The notes under the pieces were generated by a model. That model was not told where the DNA came from. It did not search any database and saw nothing but the letters and a program-made list of their open reading frames with translations. A DNA stretch of 64,000 bases. Source: Streptomyces silvae. Lineage in GTDB: Bacteria > Actinomycetota > Actinomycetes > Streptomycetales > Streptomycetaceae. This document shows positions 1-8,573 of the stretch, one piece after another. Each line of letters starts with the position of its first letter. The first letter of the stretch is position 1. The stretch is from assembly GCF_016745505.1 (NCBI RefSeq), contig NZ_JAERUC010000196.1, positions 1 through 64,000 of the forward strand, given 5' to 3'. The position numbers and the translations under genes are program-made.

Positions 1-69
1 CTCCGCCTTGCGATGCACGGCACCAGACCCCGCTCCCTGACCCGGCCTGATCCACACGAGAGGCCCGCC

Positions 70-1416
70 ATGACCACCACCACCACCGAGCAGCTCTCGG
101 CCACCACCCTGCTGCGGTTCGCCACCGCCGGGTCCGTCGACGACGGCAAGTCGACCCTCGTCGGACGGCTGCTGCACGACTCGAAGTCGGTCCTCACCGA
201 CCAGCTGGAAGCCGTCGCGCTGGCCTCCACCAACCGCGGCCAGGAGGCGCCCGACCTGGCGCTGCTGACCGACGGGCTGCGCGCCGAGCGCGAGCAGGGC
301 ATCACCATCGACGTGGCGTACCGCTACTTCGCCACGCCGCGCCGCCGCTTCATCCTCGCGGACACCCCGGGCCATGTGCAGTACACCCGGAACATGGTCA
401 CCGGCGCCTCGACGGCCGAGCTGGCCGTCGTCCTCGTCGACGCCCGCAACGGCGTGGTCGAGCAGACCCGCCGGCACGCCGCGGTGGCCGCGCTCCTGCG
501 GGTCCCCCACGTCGTCCTCGCCGTGAACAAGATGGACCTGGTGGACTACGCGGAGCCCGTCTTCGCCGCGATCGCCGAGGAGTTCACCGCGTACGCCGCC
601 TCGCTCGGCGTCCCGGAGATCACCGCGATCCCGATCTCGGCGCTGGCCGGCGACAACGTGGTGGAGCCCTCCGCCCACATGGACTGGTACGGCGGCCCGA
701 CGGTCCTGGAGCACCTGGAGACGGTGCCGGTCAGCCACGACCTCACCGAGTGCCACGCGCGCTTCCCGGTCCAGTACGTGATCCGCCCGCAGACCGCCGA
801 GCACCCCGACTACCGGGGGTACGCCGGCCAGATCGCCGCCGGGGTGTTCCGCGTCGGCGAGGCCGTCTCCGTACTTCCGTCCGGGCGCACCACGACGATC
901 GAGGGGATCGACGCGCTCGGCGAGAGCGTCGACATCGCCTGGGCCCCGCAGTCGGTGACGCTCCGGCTGGCCGACGACATCGACGTGTCGCGCGGCGATC
1001 TGATCGCGCCGAGCTCCGACACGCCCGCCACCACGCAGGACGTCGAGGCGACGGTCTGCCACGTGGCCGACCGGCCGCTCACGGTGGGCCAGCGGGTGCT
1101 GCTCAAGCACACCACCCGCACGGTCAAGGCGATCGTCAAGGACATCCCGTCGCGGCTCACCCTGGACGACCTCTCCCAGCACCCCGCCCCCGGGCAGCTC
1201 GTCGCCAACGACATCGGACGCGTCGTGGTCCGTACCGCCGAGCCGCTCGCGCTCGACGCCTACGCGGACTCGCGGCGCACCGGCTCGTTCCTGCTCATCG
1301 ACCCCGCCGACGGCACGACGCTGACCGCCGGTATGGCCGGCGCCTCGTTCGCCGCCGTCACCGACGGGGACGCGGACGCGGACACCTCCGCCGAGGACGC
1401 GGCGTGGGACTTCTGA
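70..1416 (+). CDS. cysN: Sulfate adenylyltransferase large subunit CysN
   Basis: GTP-hydrolysing subunit of ATP sulfurylase (CysDN), which activates sulfate to adenosine 5'-phosphosulfate in the cytoplasm. The 448-residue protein opens with a translation-factor type GTPase domain: P-loop GSVDDGKST at residues 21-29, switch region REQGITID at 74-81, DTPGH at 98-102 and NKMD at 153-156; beta-barrel domains follow. The ATG at 70 is chosen because GAGAGG lies six bases upstream; an in-frame ATG at 13 would add 19 residues that look non-coding. There is no fused APS kinase (CysC) domain, so the length is usual for a stand-alone CysN. CysD is expected just upstream but outside the window; bases 1-69 contain none of its usual C-terminus. 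An SsuABC-type importer follows on the same strand. Confidence 0.97.
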   Translation: MTTTTTEQLSATTLLRFATAGSVDDGKSTLVGRLLHDSKSVLTDQLEAVALASTNRGQEAPDLALLTDGLRAEREQGITIDVAYRYFATPRRRFILADTPGHVQYTRNMVTGASTAELAVVLVDARNGVVEQTRRHAAVAALLRVPHVVLAVNKMDLVDYAEPVFAAIAEEFTAYAASLGVPEITAIPISALAGDNVVEPSAHMDWYGGPTVLEHLETVPVSHDLTECHARFPVQYVIRPQTAEHPDYRGYAGQIAAGVFRVGEAVSVLPSGRTTTIEGIDALGESVDIAWAPQSVTLRLADDIDVSRGDLIAPSSDTPATTQDVEATVCHVADRPLTVGQRVLLKHTTRTVKAIVKDIPSRLTLDDLSQHPAPGQLVANDIGRVVVRTAEPLALDAYADSRRTGSFLLIDPADGTTLTAGMAGASFAAVTDGDADADTSAEDAAWDF

Positions 1417-1504
1417 TGCTCACCGACTTCTTCTCGACCTTCGCGAAGGAGGGCGGCCGGGTCGGCAGCGGCGCCCTCGGCAGCGGCCAGGGCGGGGTCG
1501 GACG

Positions 1505-1621
1505 ATGTGCGTGATGACGTACGCGCACTGCCTGCGCGCCCGCCCGTGCCACCCGCACCGCCCGTTCAGACGAAGACCTGCCGACCGCCCGGCCGCGTCA
1601 CCCCGTTCAAGGGGGGCGTGA
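1505..1621 (+). CDS. Possible cysteine-containing leader peptide (38 aa)
   Basis: Small reading frame in the 234-base gap between cysN and the sulfonate-binding lipoprotein gene. It begins MCVMTYAHCL and has cysteines at residues 2, 9 and 15, followed by an Arg/Pro-rich tail; it ends 29 bases before the next start. A GGGG-containing stretch lies about eight bases upstream of its ATG. Short cysteine-bearing upstream peptides are known to control sulfur genes in actinobacteria, and the operon context fits. However, GC-rich DNA gives many chance frames and the tail looks non-coding, so this remains a guess. Confidence 0.25.
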   Translation: MCVMTYAHCLRARPCHPHRPFRRRPADRPAASPRSRGA

Positions 1622-1650
1622 GCACCGGGCCAACGAGAGGAAAGCCTCCC

Positions 1651-2766
1651 GTGCCTGCCACCCGTACCACTCTCCGCCGCAGCCTCGCCGCTGCCGCCGC
1701 TCTGCCGCTGCTCGCCGTGGCGCTCACCGCCTGCGGCTACGGCTCCGAGGCGAAGGACGACGACTCCGGTAAGACGGACGTCTCCGCCGACGGGAAGAAG
1801 CTCTCCGCGGACACCGTGAAGATCGGGTACTTCCCGAACGTCACGCACGCCACCGCCCTGGTCGGTATCCAGGAAGGCCTCATCGCCAAGGAGCTGGGCG
1901 GCACCACGGTCAAGCCCTCGACGTTCAACGCCGGGCCCTCCGAGATCGAGGCGCTCAACGCGGGTTCGATCGACATCGGCTTCATCGGCCCCTCCCCCTC
2001 GATCAACGGCTACAGCAAGTCCAAGGGCCAGAGCCTGCGCATCATCGGCGGTTCGGCCTCCGGCGGCGTGAAGCTCGTCGTGAACCCGAAGAAGATCAAG
2101 ACCCTGGACGACCTCAAGGGCAAGAAGATCGCCACCCCGCAGCTCGGCAACACCCAGGACGTGGCCTTCCTCAACTGGATATCCGAGAAGGGCTGGAAGG
2201 TCGACGCCCAGAGCGGCAAGGGCGACGTCTCCGTGGTCCGCTCGGACAACAAGGTGACCCCGGACGCCTTCAAGTCCGGTTCCCTGGACGGCGCCTGGGT
2301 CCCCGAGCCGACCGCTTCCAAGCTGGTCTCCGAGGGCGGCAAGGTCCTGCTCGACGAGTCGAAGCTGTGGCCGGACGACAAGTTCGTCATCACGAACATC
2401 ATCGTGTCGCAGAAGTTCCTCTCCGAGCACCCGGACGTCGTGGACGCGGTGCTGCGCGGCACGGTGAACACCAACAAGTGGATCAACGCCAACCCGGACA
2501 AGGCGAAGGCCTCGGCCAACTCGGCGCTGGAGAAGCTGAGCGGCAAGGCCCTGCCCGCCGAGGTCCTCGACCCGGCGTGGGAGTCCATCCAGATCACCGA
2601 CGACCCGCTGGCCGCCACGCTCCAGGCGCAGGCCGACCACGCGGTGAAGGCCGGTCTGCTGGAGAAGCCCGACCTCGCCGGCATCTACGACCTGAAGCCG
2701 CTGAACAAGATCCTCAAGGCCGAGGGTCAGCCCGAGGTCGCCGACGCCGGTCTCGGCGCCAAGTAG
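1651..2766 (+). CDS. ssuA: Aliphatic sulfonate/nitrate-type ABC transporter, substrate-binding lipoprotein
   Basis: Extracytoplasmic binding protein of the SsuA/TauA/NrtA family, 371 residues, expected to capture sulfonates or a related oxidised sulfur compound. The N-terminus is a lipoprotein signal with lipobox LTAC, acylated cysteine at residue 28. The mature part begins VKIGYFPNVTHATALVG and contains the family-typical AGPSEIEALNAGSIDIGFIG stretch. The GTG at 1651 is chosen for the preceding GAGAGGAAAG and because it gives a proper signal peptide; a longer in-frame start at 1507 would bury the signal. It heads an ATPase and permease pair in the same operon. Substrate is inferred from context; sulfate, thiosulfate or taurine are alternatives. 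Confidence 0.9.
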   Translation: MPATRTTLRRSLAAAAALPLLAVALTACGYGSEAKDDDSGKTDVSADGKKLSADTVKIGYFPNVTHATALVGIQEGLIAKELGGTTVKPSTFNAGPSEIEALNAGSIDIGFIGPSPSINGYSKSKGQSLRIIGGSASGGVKLVVNPKKIKTLDDLKGKKIATPQLGNTQDVAFLNWISEKGWKVDAQSGKGDVSVVRSDNKVTPDAFKSGSLDGAWVPEPTASKLVSEGGKVLLDESKLWPDDKFVITNIIVSQKFLSEHPDVVDAVLRGTVNTNKWINANPDKAKASANSALEKLSGKALPAEVLDPAWESIQITDDPLAATLQAQADHAVKAGLLEKPDLAGIYDLKPLNKILKAEGQPEVADAGLGAK

Positions 2767-2815
2767 CCCACCCGACCGCACCAGGATCTCCGATGACTCC
2801 CAGGAGGTGACGACC

Positions 2816-3607
2816 ATGGCGACCACCACCCTCACCAAGGCCGAGGACCGCGCGGCGGTCGAGCACGCCGCTCGTCTCACGCACGTGTCCAAGTCCTTCT
2901 CCGGACCCACGGGGCAGCAGCTCGTCCTGGACGACATCTCGCTCGATGTCGCTCCGGGCGAGTTCGTCACCCTCCTGGGAGCGTCCGGGTGCGGCAAATC
3001 GACCCTGCTCAACCTGGTGGCCGGACTCGACCGCCCGACCGGGGGGTCCATCGAGACCCCCGGCGGGCGGCCGGCCCTGATGTTCCAGGAGCACGCCCTC
3101 TTCCCGTGGCTGACCGCGGGCAAGAACATCGAACTGGCCCTGCGGCTGCGCGGGGTACCGAAGTCGGACCGCCGCCCGGAGGCGGAGCGGCTGCTCGAAC
3201 TCGTGCGCCTCGGCGGGGCGTACGGGAAGCGGGTGCACGAGCTCTCCGGCGGTATGCGCCAGCGGGTGGCGATGGCCCGGGCGCTCGCCCAGGACAGCCA
3301 GCTGCTGCTGATGGACGAGCCGTTCGCCGCGCTCGACGCCATCACCCGCGATGTGCTGCACGACGAGCTGACCCGGATCTGGCGCGAGACCAACGCCTCC
3401 GTCCTCTTCGTCACCCACAACGTGCGCGAGGCGGTGCGGCTCGCGCAGCGCGTCATCCTGCTGTCCTCGCGTCCCGGCCGGATCGCCCGGGAGTGGACGG
3501 TCGACATCGAGCAGCCCCGCCGCATCGAGGACACCGCCGTGGCGGAACTGTCCGTCGAGATCACCGAACAACTGCGTGGGGAGATCCGCCGACATGGCCA
3601 GCACTGA
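2816..3607 (+). CDS. ssuB: ABC transporter ATP-binding protein, SsuB family
   Basis: ATPase that powers the sulfonate-type importer, 263 residues. Walker A GASGCGKST is at residues 55-63, the signature LSGGMRQ at 143-149, Walker B LLLMDEP at 163-169 and the switch histidine at 201. The MFQEHALFPWLT stretch around residues 89-100 is typical of the NrtD/SsuB/TauB group. A textbook AGGAGG ends eight bases before the ATG at 2816, which decides the start over a GTG at 2807 that overlaps that site. The 3' end overlaps the permease gene by 14 bases, indicating translational coupling. Confidence 0.95.
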   Translation: MATTTLTKAEDRAAVEHAARLTHVSKSFSGPTGQQLVLDDISLDVAPGEFVTLLGASGCGKSTLLNLVAGLDRPTGGSIETPGGRPALMFQEHALFPWLTAGKNIELALRLRGVPKSDRRPEAERLLELVRLGGAYGKRVHELSGGMRQRVAMARALAQDSQLLLMDEPFAALDAITRDVLHDELTRIWRETNASVLFVTHNVREAVRLAQRVILLSSRPGRIAREWTVDIEQPRRIEDTAVAELSVEITEQLRGEIRRHGQH

Positions 3608-4472
3608 AACCAAGGCCGACGACCTGGCGGGTCTCGAGGCGGGGCTGGACGCCCTCGACGCCGTACAGGTACGCAGGACGCCGACCCGCGAGATCCTGCT
3701 CAACAAGGTGCTGCCGCCGGTCGTCGCGGTCGTCCTGGTGGTCCTCGTCTGGCAGCTGCTCGTCTGGGCGAAGGTCACCGACGACTACAAGCTGCCGCCG
3801 CCCTCCGCGGTCTGGGAGAGCCTGACCGACATGTGGGTGCAGGGCACCCTGCTGGAGGTCGTCTGGACCAGTGTGTCGCGCGGTCTGCTCGGCTTCGTGA
3901 TGGCCGTCGCGATCGGCACCCCGCTGGGGCTGCTGGTCGCGCGGGTGAAGGTGGTCAGGGCGGCGATCGGCCCGATCCTGTCCGGACTTCAGTCCCTGCC
4001 GTCCGTCGCCTGGGTGGCGCCGGCGATCATCTGGCTGGGCCTGGACGACAGGACGATGTACGCGGTGATCCTGCTGGGCGCGGTGCCGTCCGTCGCCAAC
4101 GGCCTGGTCTCCGGCGTCGACCAGGTGCCGCCGCTGTTCCTGCGCGCGGGCCGCACGATCGGCGCGACGGGGCTGCGCGGGACGATCCACATCGTCCTGC
4201 CGGCCGCGCTGCCCGGCTATCTGGCGGGCCTCAAGCAGGGCTGGGCGTTCTCCTGGCGTTCCCTCATGGCCGCCGAGATCATCGCGTCCTCGCCCGACCT
4301 GGGCCTGGGCCTCGGCCAGTTGCTGGAGAACGGCCGGAACAACTTCGACATGCCGGGCATCTTCCTGGCGATCCTCCTCATCCTGTTCGTCGGCATCGCC
4401 ATCGACCTGCTGATCTTCAGTCCGCTGGAGCGGCGGGTGCTGCGCAGCCGCGGTCTCCTCGTCAAGAGCTGA
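3594..4472 (+). CDS. ssuC: ABC transporter permease, SsuC/TauC family
   Basis: Membrane subunit of the same importer, 292 residues with about six hydrophobic segments after a cytoplasmic N-terminal stretch of some 45 residues. The cytoplasmic EAA-type loop is represented by the segment beginning LRAGRTIGATG and ending LPAALPGYLAG. The ATG at 3594 has GGGGAGA upstream and overlaps the ATPase gene; a GTG at 3576 is possible but has no ribosome-binding site. The next gene starts seven bases downstream, so the operon continues into the siroheme chelatase. Confidence 0.94.
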   Translation: MASTETKADDLAGLEAGLDALDAVQVRRTPTREILLNKVLPPVVAVVLVVLVWQLLVWAKVTDDYKLPPPSAVWESLTDMWVQGTLLEVVWTSVSRGLLGFVMAVAIGTPLGLLVARVKVVRAAIGPILSGLQSLPSVAWVAPAIIWLGLDDRTMYAVILLGAVPSVANGLVSGVDQVPPLFLRAGRTIGATGLRGTIHIVLPAALPGYLAGLKQGWAFSWRSLMAAEIIASSPDLGLGLGQLLENGRNNFDMPGIFLAILLILFVGIAIDLLIFSPLERRVLRSRGLLVKS

Positions 4473-4478
4473 GTTCCC

Positions 4479-5231
4479 ATGGCCTCCCCCGTCCTGCTCG
4501 TCATCGCCCACGGCAGCCGCGACCCGCGGCACGCGGCGACCGTGCACGCGCTCACCGCGCGGGTGCGGGCGCTGCGGCCCGGGCTGCGCGTGGAGACGGG
4601 CTTCCTGGAGTTCAACGCGCCGTCCGTGCCCCGGGTGCTGGAGCGCCTGGCCGCCGAGGGCGCGGGCGAGGTCGTCGCCCTTCCCCTGCTGCTCACGCGG
4701 GCCTTCCACGCCAAGTCGGACATCCCCTCGGTGCTGCGCGAGGCCCGCGCACGGCTGCCCCGGCTGCGGATCGGCCAGGCCGGTGTCCTCGGCCCGTCCC
4801 CGCTGCTGAACGCGGCCCTGGAGCGGCGGCTGTACGAGGCCGGGGTGGCGCCCGGCGACAAGAGCTCGACCGGGCTGGTCCTGGCCTCGGCGGGCTCCAC
4901 CGACCCGGAGGCGATCGCAGTGATCGCTGAAATCGCGCGGGAGCTGCGGCACACCGGTTGGTGCGCCGTGCGGCCTGCGTTCGCCTCCGCATCGCTTCCG
5001 CGCACCGCGGACGTCGTACGCGCCCTTCGGGCGGACGGCGTCCGGCGGGTCGCGGTGGCCCCGTACGTCATCGCCCCCGGCCGCCTCCCGGACCGCATCG
5101 CGGCGGGCGCGGAGGAGGCCGGTGCCGATGTCCTCGCCGGCGTACTGGGCCCGTCCCCCGCCCTGGCCCGGCTGCTGCTGACCCGCTACGACGAGGCGCG
5201 GGTGCCGGTGGCCGGGACGCTGAGCGCCTGA
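4479..5231 (+). CDS. Sirohydrochlorin chelatase (CbiX/SirB family)
   Basis: Predicted to insert iron (or cobalt) into sirohydrochlorin; in this operon the likely product is siroheme for sulfite reductase. The 250-residue protein has the two-lobed CbiX layout: an N-terminal lobe starting VLLVIAHGSRD, with the metal-binding histidine at residue 11, and a second lobe starting VLASAGSTDPEA near residue 130. The second lobe has serine where the first has histidine, as in other fused forms. It lies seven bases after the permease gene and is probably the last gene of the sulfur operon. Its end overlaps the convergent DsbA-like gene by 46 bases. Confidence 0.88.
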   Translation: MASPVLLVIAHGSRDPRHAATVHALTARVRALRPGLRVETGFLEFNAPSVPRVLERLAAEGAGEVVALPLLLTRAFHAKSDIPSVLREARARLPRLRIGQAGVLGPSPLLNAALERRLYEAGVAPGDKSSTGLVLASAGSTDPEAIAVIAEIARELRHTGWCAVRPAFASASLPRTADVVRALRADGVRRVAVAPYVIAPGRLPDRIAAGAEEAGADVLAGVLGPSPALARLLLTRYDEARVPVAGTLSA

Positions 5232-5869
5232 CCCGTGTCCGCGAGGTCCAGGCTGCCGGTGCGCTCGCGCTTCAGCTCGAAGAAGTCCGGGTGGCCGGCG
5301 AGGACCCGGAAGCTGTCGAAGAGCCGCGCCGCCTCCTCCCCCCTAGGTACGGAGTTGAGCACCGGCCCGAACCAGACGGTTCCGTCGACGTGGATGGTGG
5401 GCGTGCCGACGTAGGAGCCGGCGGCGGGGTCCTTCCCCCGGTCATGGCTGCGGCGTACCGCTTCGTCGTACGTGTCCGTGTGCGCGGCCTCCGCGAGGGC
5501 GGCGGGCAGGCCCAGTTCGGCGAGCGACTCGGCGACGACGGCGTCGAAGTCCTCGTTCTTCCCGGGGTGGATGCGGGTGCCCAGCGCAGTGTAGAGGTCC
5601 CTGAGGATGCCGGGGCCGTGCTCCTCGGCCGCCGCGGCGGCGACCCGGACGGGGCCGATCGACCGGTCGACCAGTTCGCGGTACCAGCCGGGGAGTTCGT
5701 TGCCGGTGTTGTGCAGGTGGAGGCTCATGACGTGGAAGCGGAGGTCGATGTCGCGCCGGCGCTCGACCTCCAGCATCCACCGGGAGGCGATCCAGGCGAA
5801 CGGGCAGGCGGGGTCGAAGTAGAAGTCGACCGTCGTCCTGCCCGTCGTGTCGTTCACATGGGTGGTCAT
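5186..5869 (-). CDS. DsbA-family thioredoxin-fold protein
   Basis: A 227-residue protein of the DsbA/2-hydroxychromene-2-carboxylate isomerase fold. It begins TVDFYFDPACPFAWIASRWM and contains the cis-proline loop in the stretch YVGTPTIHVDG. The usual Cys-X-X-Cys motif is reduced to CPFA, so only one active-site cysteine remains. This resembles the mycothiol-dependent Rv2466c-like group and glutathione-transferase-kappa relatives more than true disulfide oxidases. No signal peptide is visible, so it is probably cytoplasmic. The gene converges with the chelatase gene. Confidence 0.8.
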   Translation of the reverse strand: MTTHVNDTTGRTTVDFYFDPACPFAWIASRWMLEVERRRDIDLRFHVMSLHLHNTGNELPGWYRELVDRSIGPVRVAAAAAEEHGPGILRDLYTALGTRIHPGKNEDFDAVVAESLAELGLPAALAEAAHTDTYDEAVRRSHDRGKDPAAGSYVGTPTIHVDGTVWFGPVLNSVPRGEEAARLFDSFRVLAGHPDFFELKRERTGSLDLADTGQALSVPATGTRASS

Positions 5870-5946
5870 GCGAGGAGCCTAGAGAGCATGTGGCCCGTGG
5901 CTCTGGGCCATTCGGCCGGTGTTCCGCTGGGCCATCTCCCGGGCGC

Positions 5947-6948
5947 TCAGGACTCCGCGTCGGCGAGGGCGGTGAGCTCGGCCACCGTCATCGATCCGGC
6001 GGCCCGCCGCTCCCGGGCGAAGGAGTTCGCGGTGCGCCGCAGTACCTCGTTGACGGGTGTCGGGACGCCGTGCAGCCGGCCGAGCAGGACGATCTCCCCG
6101 TTGAGGTAGTCGGCCTCGATGGTGCCCGTGCCGCGGCTGAGGCTCTGCCAGGAGGACCCGGCGCCGCGCTCGGACCCGTCGAGCGGGTCGAAGCGGATCC
6201 TTCCGTCGCGGGCCGCCTCCTGCTCGGCGCTGTCCGTGGCCTCGATGCCGGTGGCGGCGAGGACCGCGCGTCCCTCGGCCTGCGCCCGGTCGAGGAGGGC
6301 GGAGGCGTCGGGTCCGCTCAGCACTCCGGTGGCCGCCTCGATCGCGTTGGCGAGGTTGGAGAGCAGCTTGGCGTACTTCCAGCGCATCACATCGGGGACG
6401 ACGGGGGCCTCCAGCCTCGCCTTCTCCCAGTCGGCCGCGACGGCGCGCACGGTGTCGTCGGTGCCGGAGGGGTAGCGGCCGAGGTGCAGGATGCCGGTGA
6501 GCGGCGCTCCGGGGGCGAGCACCTTGCCCGGCTCCACGAAGGTGGCGGGGAGGAAGACGCAGCAGCCGTAGACGCGGTGGAAGCGGCGCAGGGCCAGCCG
6601 TTCGCTCTCGACGCCGTTCTGCGCGCAGATCAGGGGGAGCCGCTCCCCGGCCGTTCCGCCGCCGGCCACGGGCCGCACGCTCCAGGCGTCGAGGGCTGCG
6701 ACGCTGTCCTGCGTCTTCACGGCGAGGACGAGGACGTCGTCGGGCCGGAGACCGACCGCCGCCGGGCCGTCCGCGACGGGCAGCCGGTGGGTGCGTGTCC
6801 CCTCGGGTGTGGTGAGGCGCAGCCCGTCCTCGCGCAGGGCGTCGTACTGGGCGCCCCGCGCGACGAGCACCACCTCGTGGCCCGCCTCCGCGAGCCGTCC
6901 TCCTATGGCGCCGCCGACGGCGCCCGTTCCCACGATGATGTAGCGCAT
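5947..6948 (-). CDS. Ketopantoate reductase-like oxidoreductase (ApbA/PanE family)
   Basis: NADPH-dependent 2-dehydropantoate 2-reductase family, 333 residues. The Rossmann motif GTGAVGGAIGGRLA starts at residue 7. The helical C-terminal domain carries the family stretch MRWKYAKLLSNLANAIEAA, which includes the conserved lysine and asparagine of ketopantoate binding. A role in pantothenate and coenzyme A synthesis is possible. Streptomycetes carry several PanE-like paralogues, however, and no other pantothenate gene is nearby, so the substrate is not certain. The start ATG is the only good candidate before the Rossmann motif. Confidence 0.85.
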   Translation of the reverse strand: MRYIIVGTGAVGGAIGGRLAEAGHEVVLVARGAQYDALREDGLRLTTPEGTRTHRLPVADGPAAVGLRPDDVLVLAVKTQDSVAALDAWSVRPVAGGGTAGERLPLICAQNGVESERLALRRFHRVYGCCVFLPATFVEPGKVLAPGAPLTGILHLGRYPSGTDDTVRAVAADWEKARLEAPVVPDVMRWKYAKLLSNLANAIEAATGVLSGPDASALLDRAQAEGRAVLAATGIEATDSAEQEAARDGRIRFDPLDGSERGAGSSWQSLSRGTGTIEADYLNGEIVLLGRLHGVPTPVNEVLRRTANSFARERRAAGSMTVAELTALADAES

Positions 6949-6997
6949 GCCGTGAGCCTTGCATACCGCCGGACCTCGGGGAAAGCGGTCACGACAA

Positions 6998-7024
6998 CGG
7001 GCCGCGCTCGGTGAGCGCGGCCCG
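6998..7024 (-). terminator. Perfect 12-bp hairpin downstream of the S1 protease gene
   Basis: Arms CGGGCCGCGCTC and GAGCGCGGCCCG pair perfectly around a GGT loop. There is no U-tract, which is usual in Streptomyces. It lies between the protease stop and the start of the reductase gene and should end the protease transcript. Confidence 0.8.
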
Positions 7025-7051
7025 TCGGCAGGTCGTGGGGGTGCGTGAGCG

Positions 7052-7969
7052 CTAGAAGACGCTGACGCCGTAGGCGCTCAGCGCCTCGGTGACCGGCTGG
7101 AAGAACGTGGTGCCGCCGGAGGAGCAGTTGCCGCTGCCGCCCGAGGTGAGGCCCAGTGCCGTGGTGCCGGAGAAGAGCGAACCGCCGCTGTCGCCGGGCT
7201 CGGCGCAGACGTTGGTCTGGATCAGGCCGCTGACGATGTCGCCGCCGCCGTAGTTCACCGTCGCGTTGAGGCCGGTGACGGTGCCGCTGTGGACGCCGGT
7301 GGTGGAACCGCTGCGCTTGACGGACTGGCCGACGCTGGGGGTCGCGGCCGAGGTGATGTCCTGGTAGCTGCCGTTGTAGAGGTAGACCCGGCCGTCCGCC
7401 GCGGCGGAGTTGGAGTGCCGGATCAGCCCGTAGTCGTTGCCCGGGAAGCTGGAGCCGGCCCGCGTGCCGAGGGTCGTGCTCTGGCCCGAGTTGGTGTACC
7501 AGGTGCTGCCTATCTCGGTGCAGTGCCCGGCGGTCAGCGCGTAGTAGGTGCTGCCGCTGCGGACGTTGAAGCCGAGGGAGCAGCGTCCGCCGCCGGCGTA
7601 GATGGCCTGTCCGCCCGCGATGAGCTTGTTGAACGTGCCCTCGGTGCGCTTGATGTCGGCCTTCGCGCCCGAGTCGGTGACCGACTCCTTGATCGTGGCG
7701 ATCTCGGCGGCGGTGACCGAGCTGTCGACGGTCACGACGACCTTGCCGGTGCTCGCGTCGGTGTACCAGGCGGTACCCGCGATGTCGGCGCCGCGGACGG
7801 CCGAGCTGGCGTCGGCGAGCGCGGCCTTCGACACGGTGGCGTCCGGTGCCGCCTGGGCTACCGCGGTGGGTGCAGCAAGCGCGACAGCGGTGACCAGACC
7901 TGAGGTCGCGGCGATGAGGCGAGCGCGTCTGGAGAGCGAGCTGAGGGGGGCGAAGCGCTTGAAGGTCAC
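7052..7969 (-). CDS. Secreted chymotrypsin-like serine protease (streptogrisin family, S1E)
   Basis: Secreted alpha-lytic/streptogrisin-type endopeptidase made as a 305-residue pre-pro-protein. A Sec signal with the cleavage stretch APTAVAQA ends near residue 40. A propeptide of about 76 residues follows, and the mature enzyme likely begins at Ile117 (IAGGQAIYAGGGRCSLGFNV), almost identical in style to streptogrisins A and B. The catalytic triad is His149 (TAGHC), Asp179 (GNDYG) and Ser261 (GDSGG); cysteines fit the two family disulfides. The GTG at 7969 has GGAGGATCCT directly upstream and is preferred over an ATG five codons earlier that overlaps that site. A separate subtilase lies 1.6 kb away, giving two extracellular proteases in close proximity. 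Confidence 0.95.
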   Translation of the reverse strand: MTFKRFAPLSSLSRRARLIAATSGLVTAVALAAPTAVAQAAPDATVSKAALADASSAVRGADIAGTAWYTDASTGKVVVTVDSSVTAAEIATIKESVTDSGAKADIKRTEGTFNKLIAGGQAIYAGGGRCSLGFNVRSGSTYYALTAGHCTEIGSTWYTNSGQSTTLGTRAGSSFPGNDYGLIRHSNSAAADGRVYLYNGSYQDITSAATPSVGQSVKRSGSTTGVHSGTVTGLNATVNYGGGDIVSGLIQTNVCAEPGDSGGSLFSGTTALGLTSGGSGNCSSGGTTFFQPVTEALSAYGVSVF

Positions 7970-8561
7970 AGGATCCTCCGTCATTGGGGGTGTCAGGTCC
8001 GCTGGGTGGGCGGGCCGGGATGTGCGGCTGTCCTCGACCGCGGGTTCTGGTCGTGGACCTGCCAACCGCACGACTCGAATCCTTGACTCCGCTTGCACCG
8101 GTGACAAGGTCGCCTTCCGGACCGCGACGGAGAACGGACCCTGAACTCCGCTATGCGTGCGAGTGGCCTCCGAACAACGGGGTCCGCCCACCGAACGGAG
8201 GCGGACAGCGAATTGCAGCAAAGCCCGTAACGGGGATCGGACGTCGGCGGCTGTCTACGCGCATCGCGTTCCTACACACCGCCGCTGCCCGCGGGCCGCG
8301 CCGCCGGCCGTGCCCACGGTCCGGACCGGGCCGGCCGGGGCGCGGCCCGTTCGGACGGCTTACCAGTGTTTTGCCCGGGCGCCGCAGGTGGCCGGAATCA
8401 GCCCCTCCGGCGAGAACCGGCCGCACTCCGGGCGCAGAACAGTCCGGGGCGGCACTCTTGCGACGCCGTCCCGGGGTGTGCTGCGGAAGCCGTGGGAGCC
8501 CTGTGGCCCCGCCGGCTCGGACCTCGGCCGCTCGGATCCCGCCGGCTCGGACCTCGGCGGC
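7970..8561. other. 592-base non-coding stretch upstream of the S1 protease gene
   Basis: No convincing gene is visible; reading frames here have unnatural Arg/Pro-rich composition. It holds the protease promoter candidate near 8079-8107 and, at its right-hand end, most of a 15-bp tandem repeat that continues into the 3' end of the neighbouring NTF2-like gene. Confidence 0.6.
8079..8107 (-). promoter_or_regulatory. Candidate promoter of the S1 protease gene
   Basis: Reading the minus strand, TTGTCA (8107-8102) is followed after 17 bases by AAGGAT (8084-8079), close to the Streptomyces vegetative consensus of TTGAC and TAGGAT. It would give a leader of about 100 bases before the GTG at 7969. 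Judged by eye only. Confidence 0.35.
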
Positions 8562-8573
8562 TCAGACCTCGGC
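8514..8573. repeat. Four 15-bp tandem repeats spanning a stop codon
   Basis: On the minus strand the units read GCCGAGGTCTGAGCC, GCCGAGGTCCGAGCC, GGCGGGATCCGAGCG and GCCGAGGTCCGAGCC. The first unit contains the final codons and TGA stop of the NTF2-like gene; in the later units the TGA position is CGA. The array therefore looks like a duplication of the gene's 3' end. Confidence 0.85.

Noticed and set aside
1416..1514. A 32-codon frame whose ATG overlaps the cysN stop (TGATG)
   Set aside because: The overlap suggests coupling, but the peptide is a Gly/Ser-rich low-complexity sequence with no recognisable features, and GC-rich DNA often gives such frames.
1420..3564. A 714-codon open frame on the minus strand opposite the sulfonate transporter genes
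   Set aside because: It is antisense to well-supported genes and has the composition of a shadow frame.
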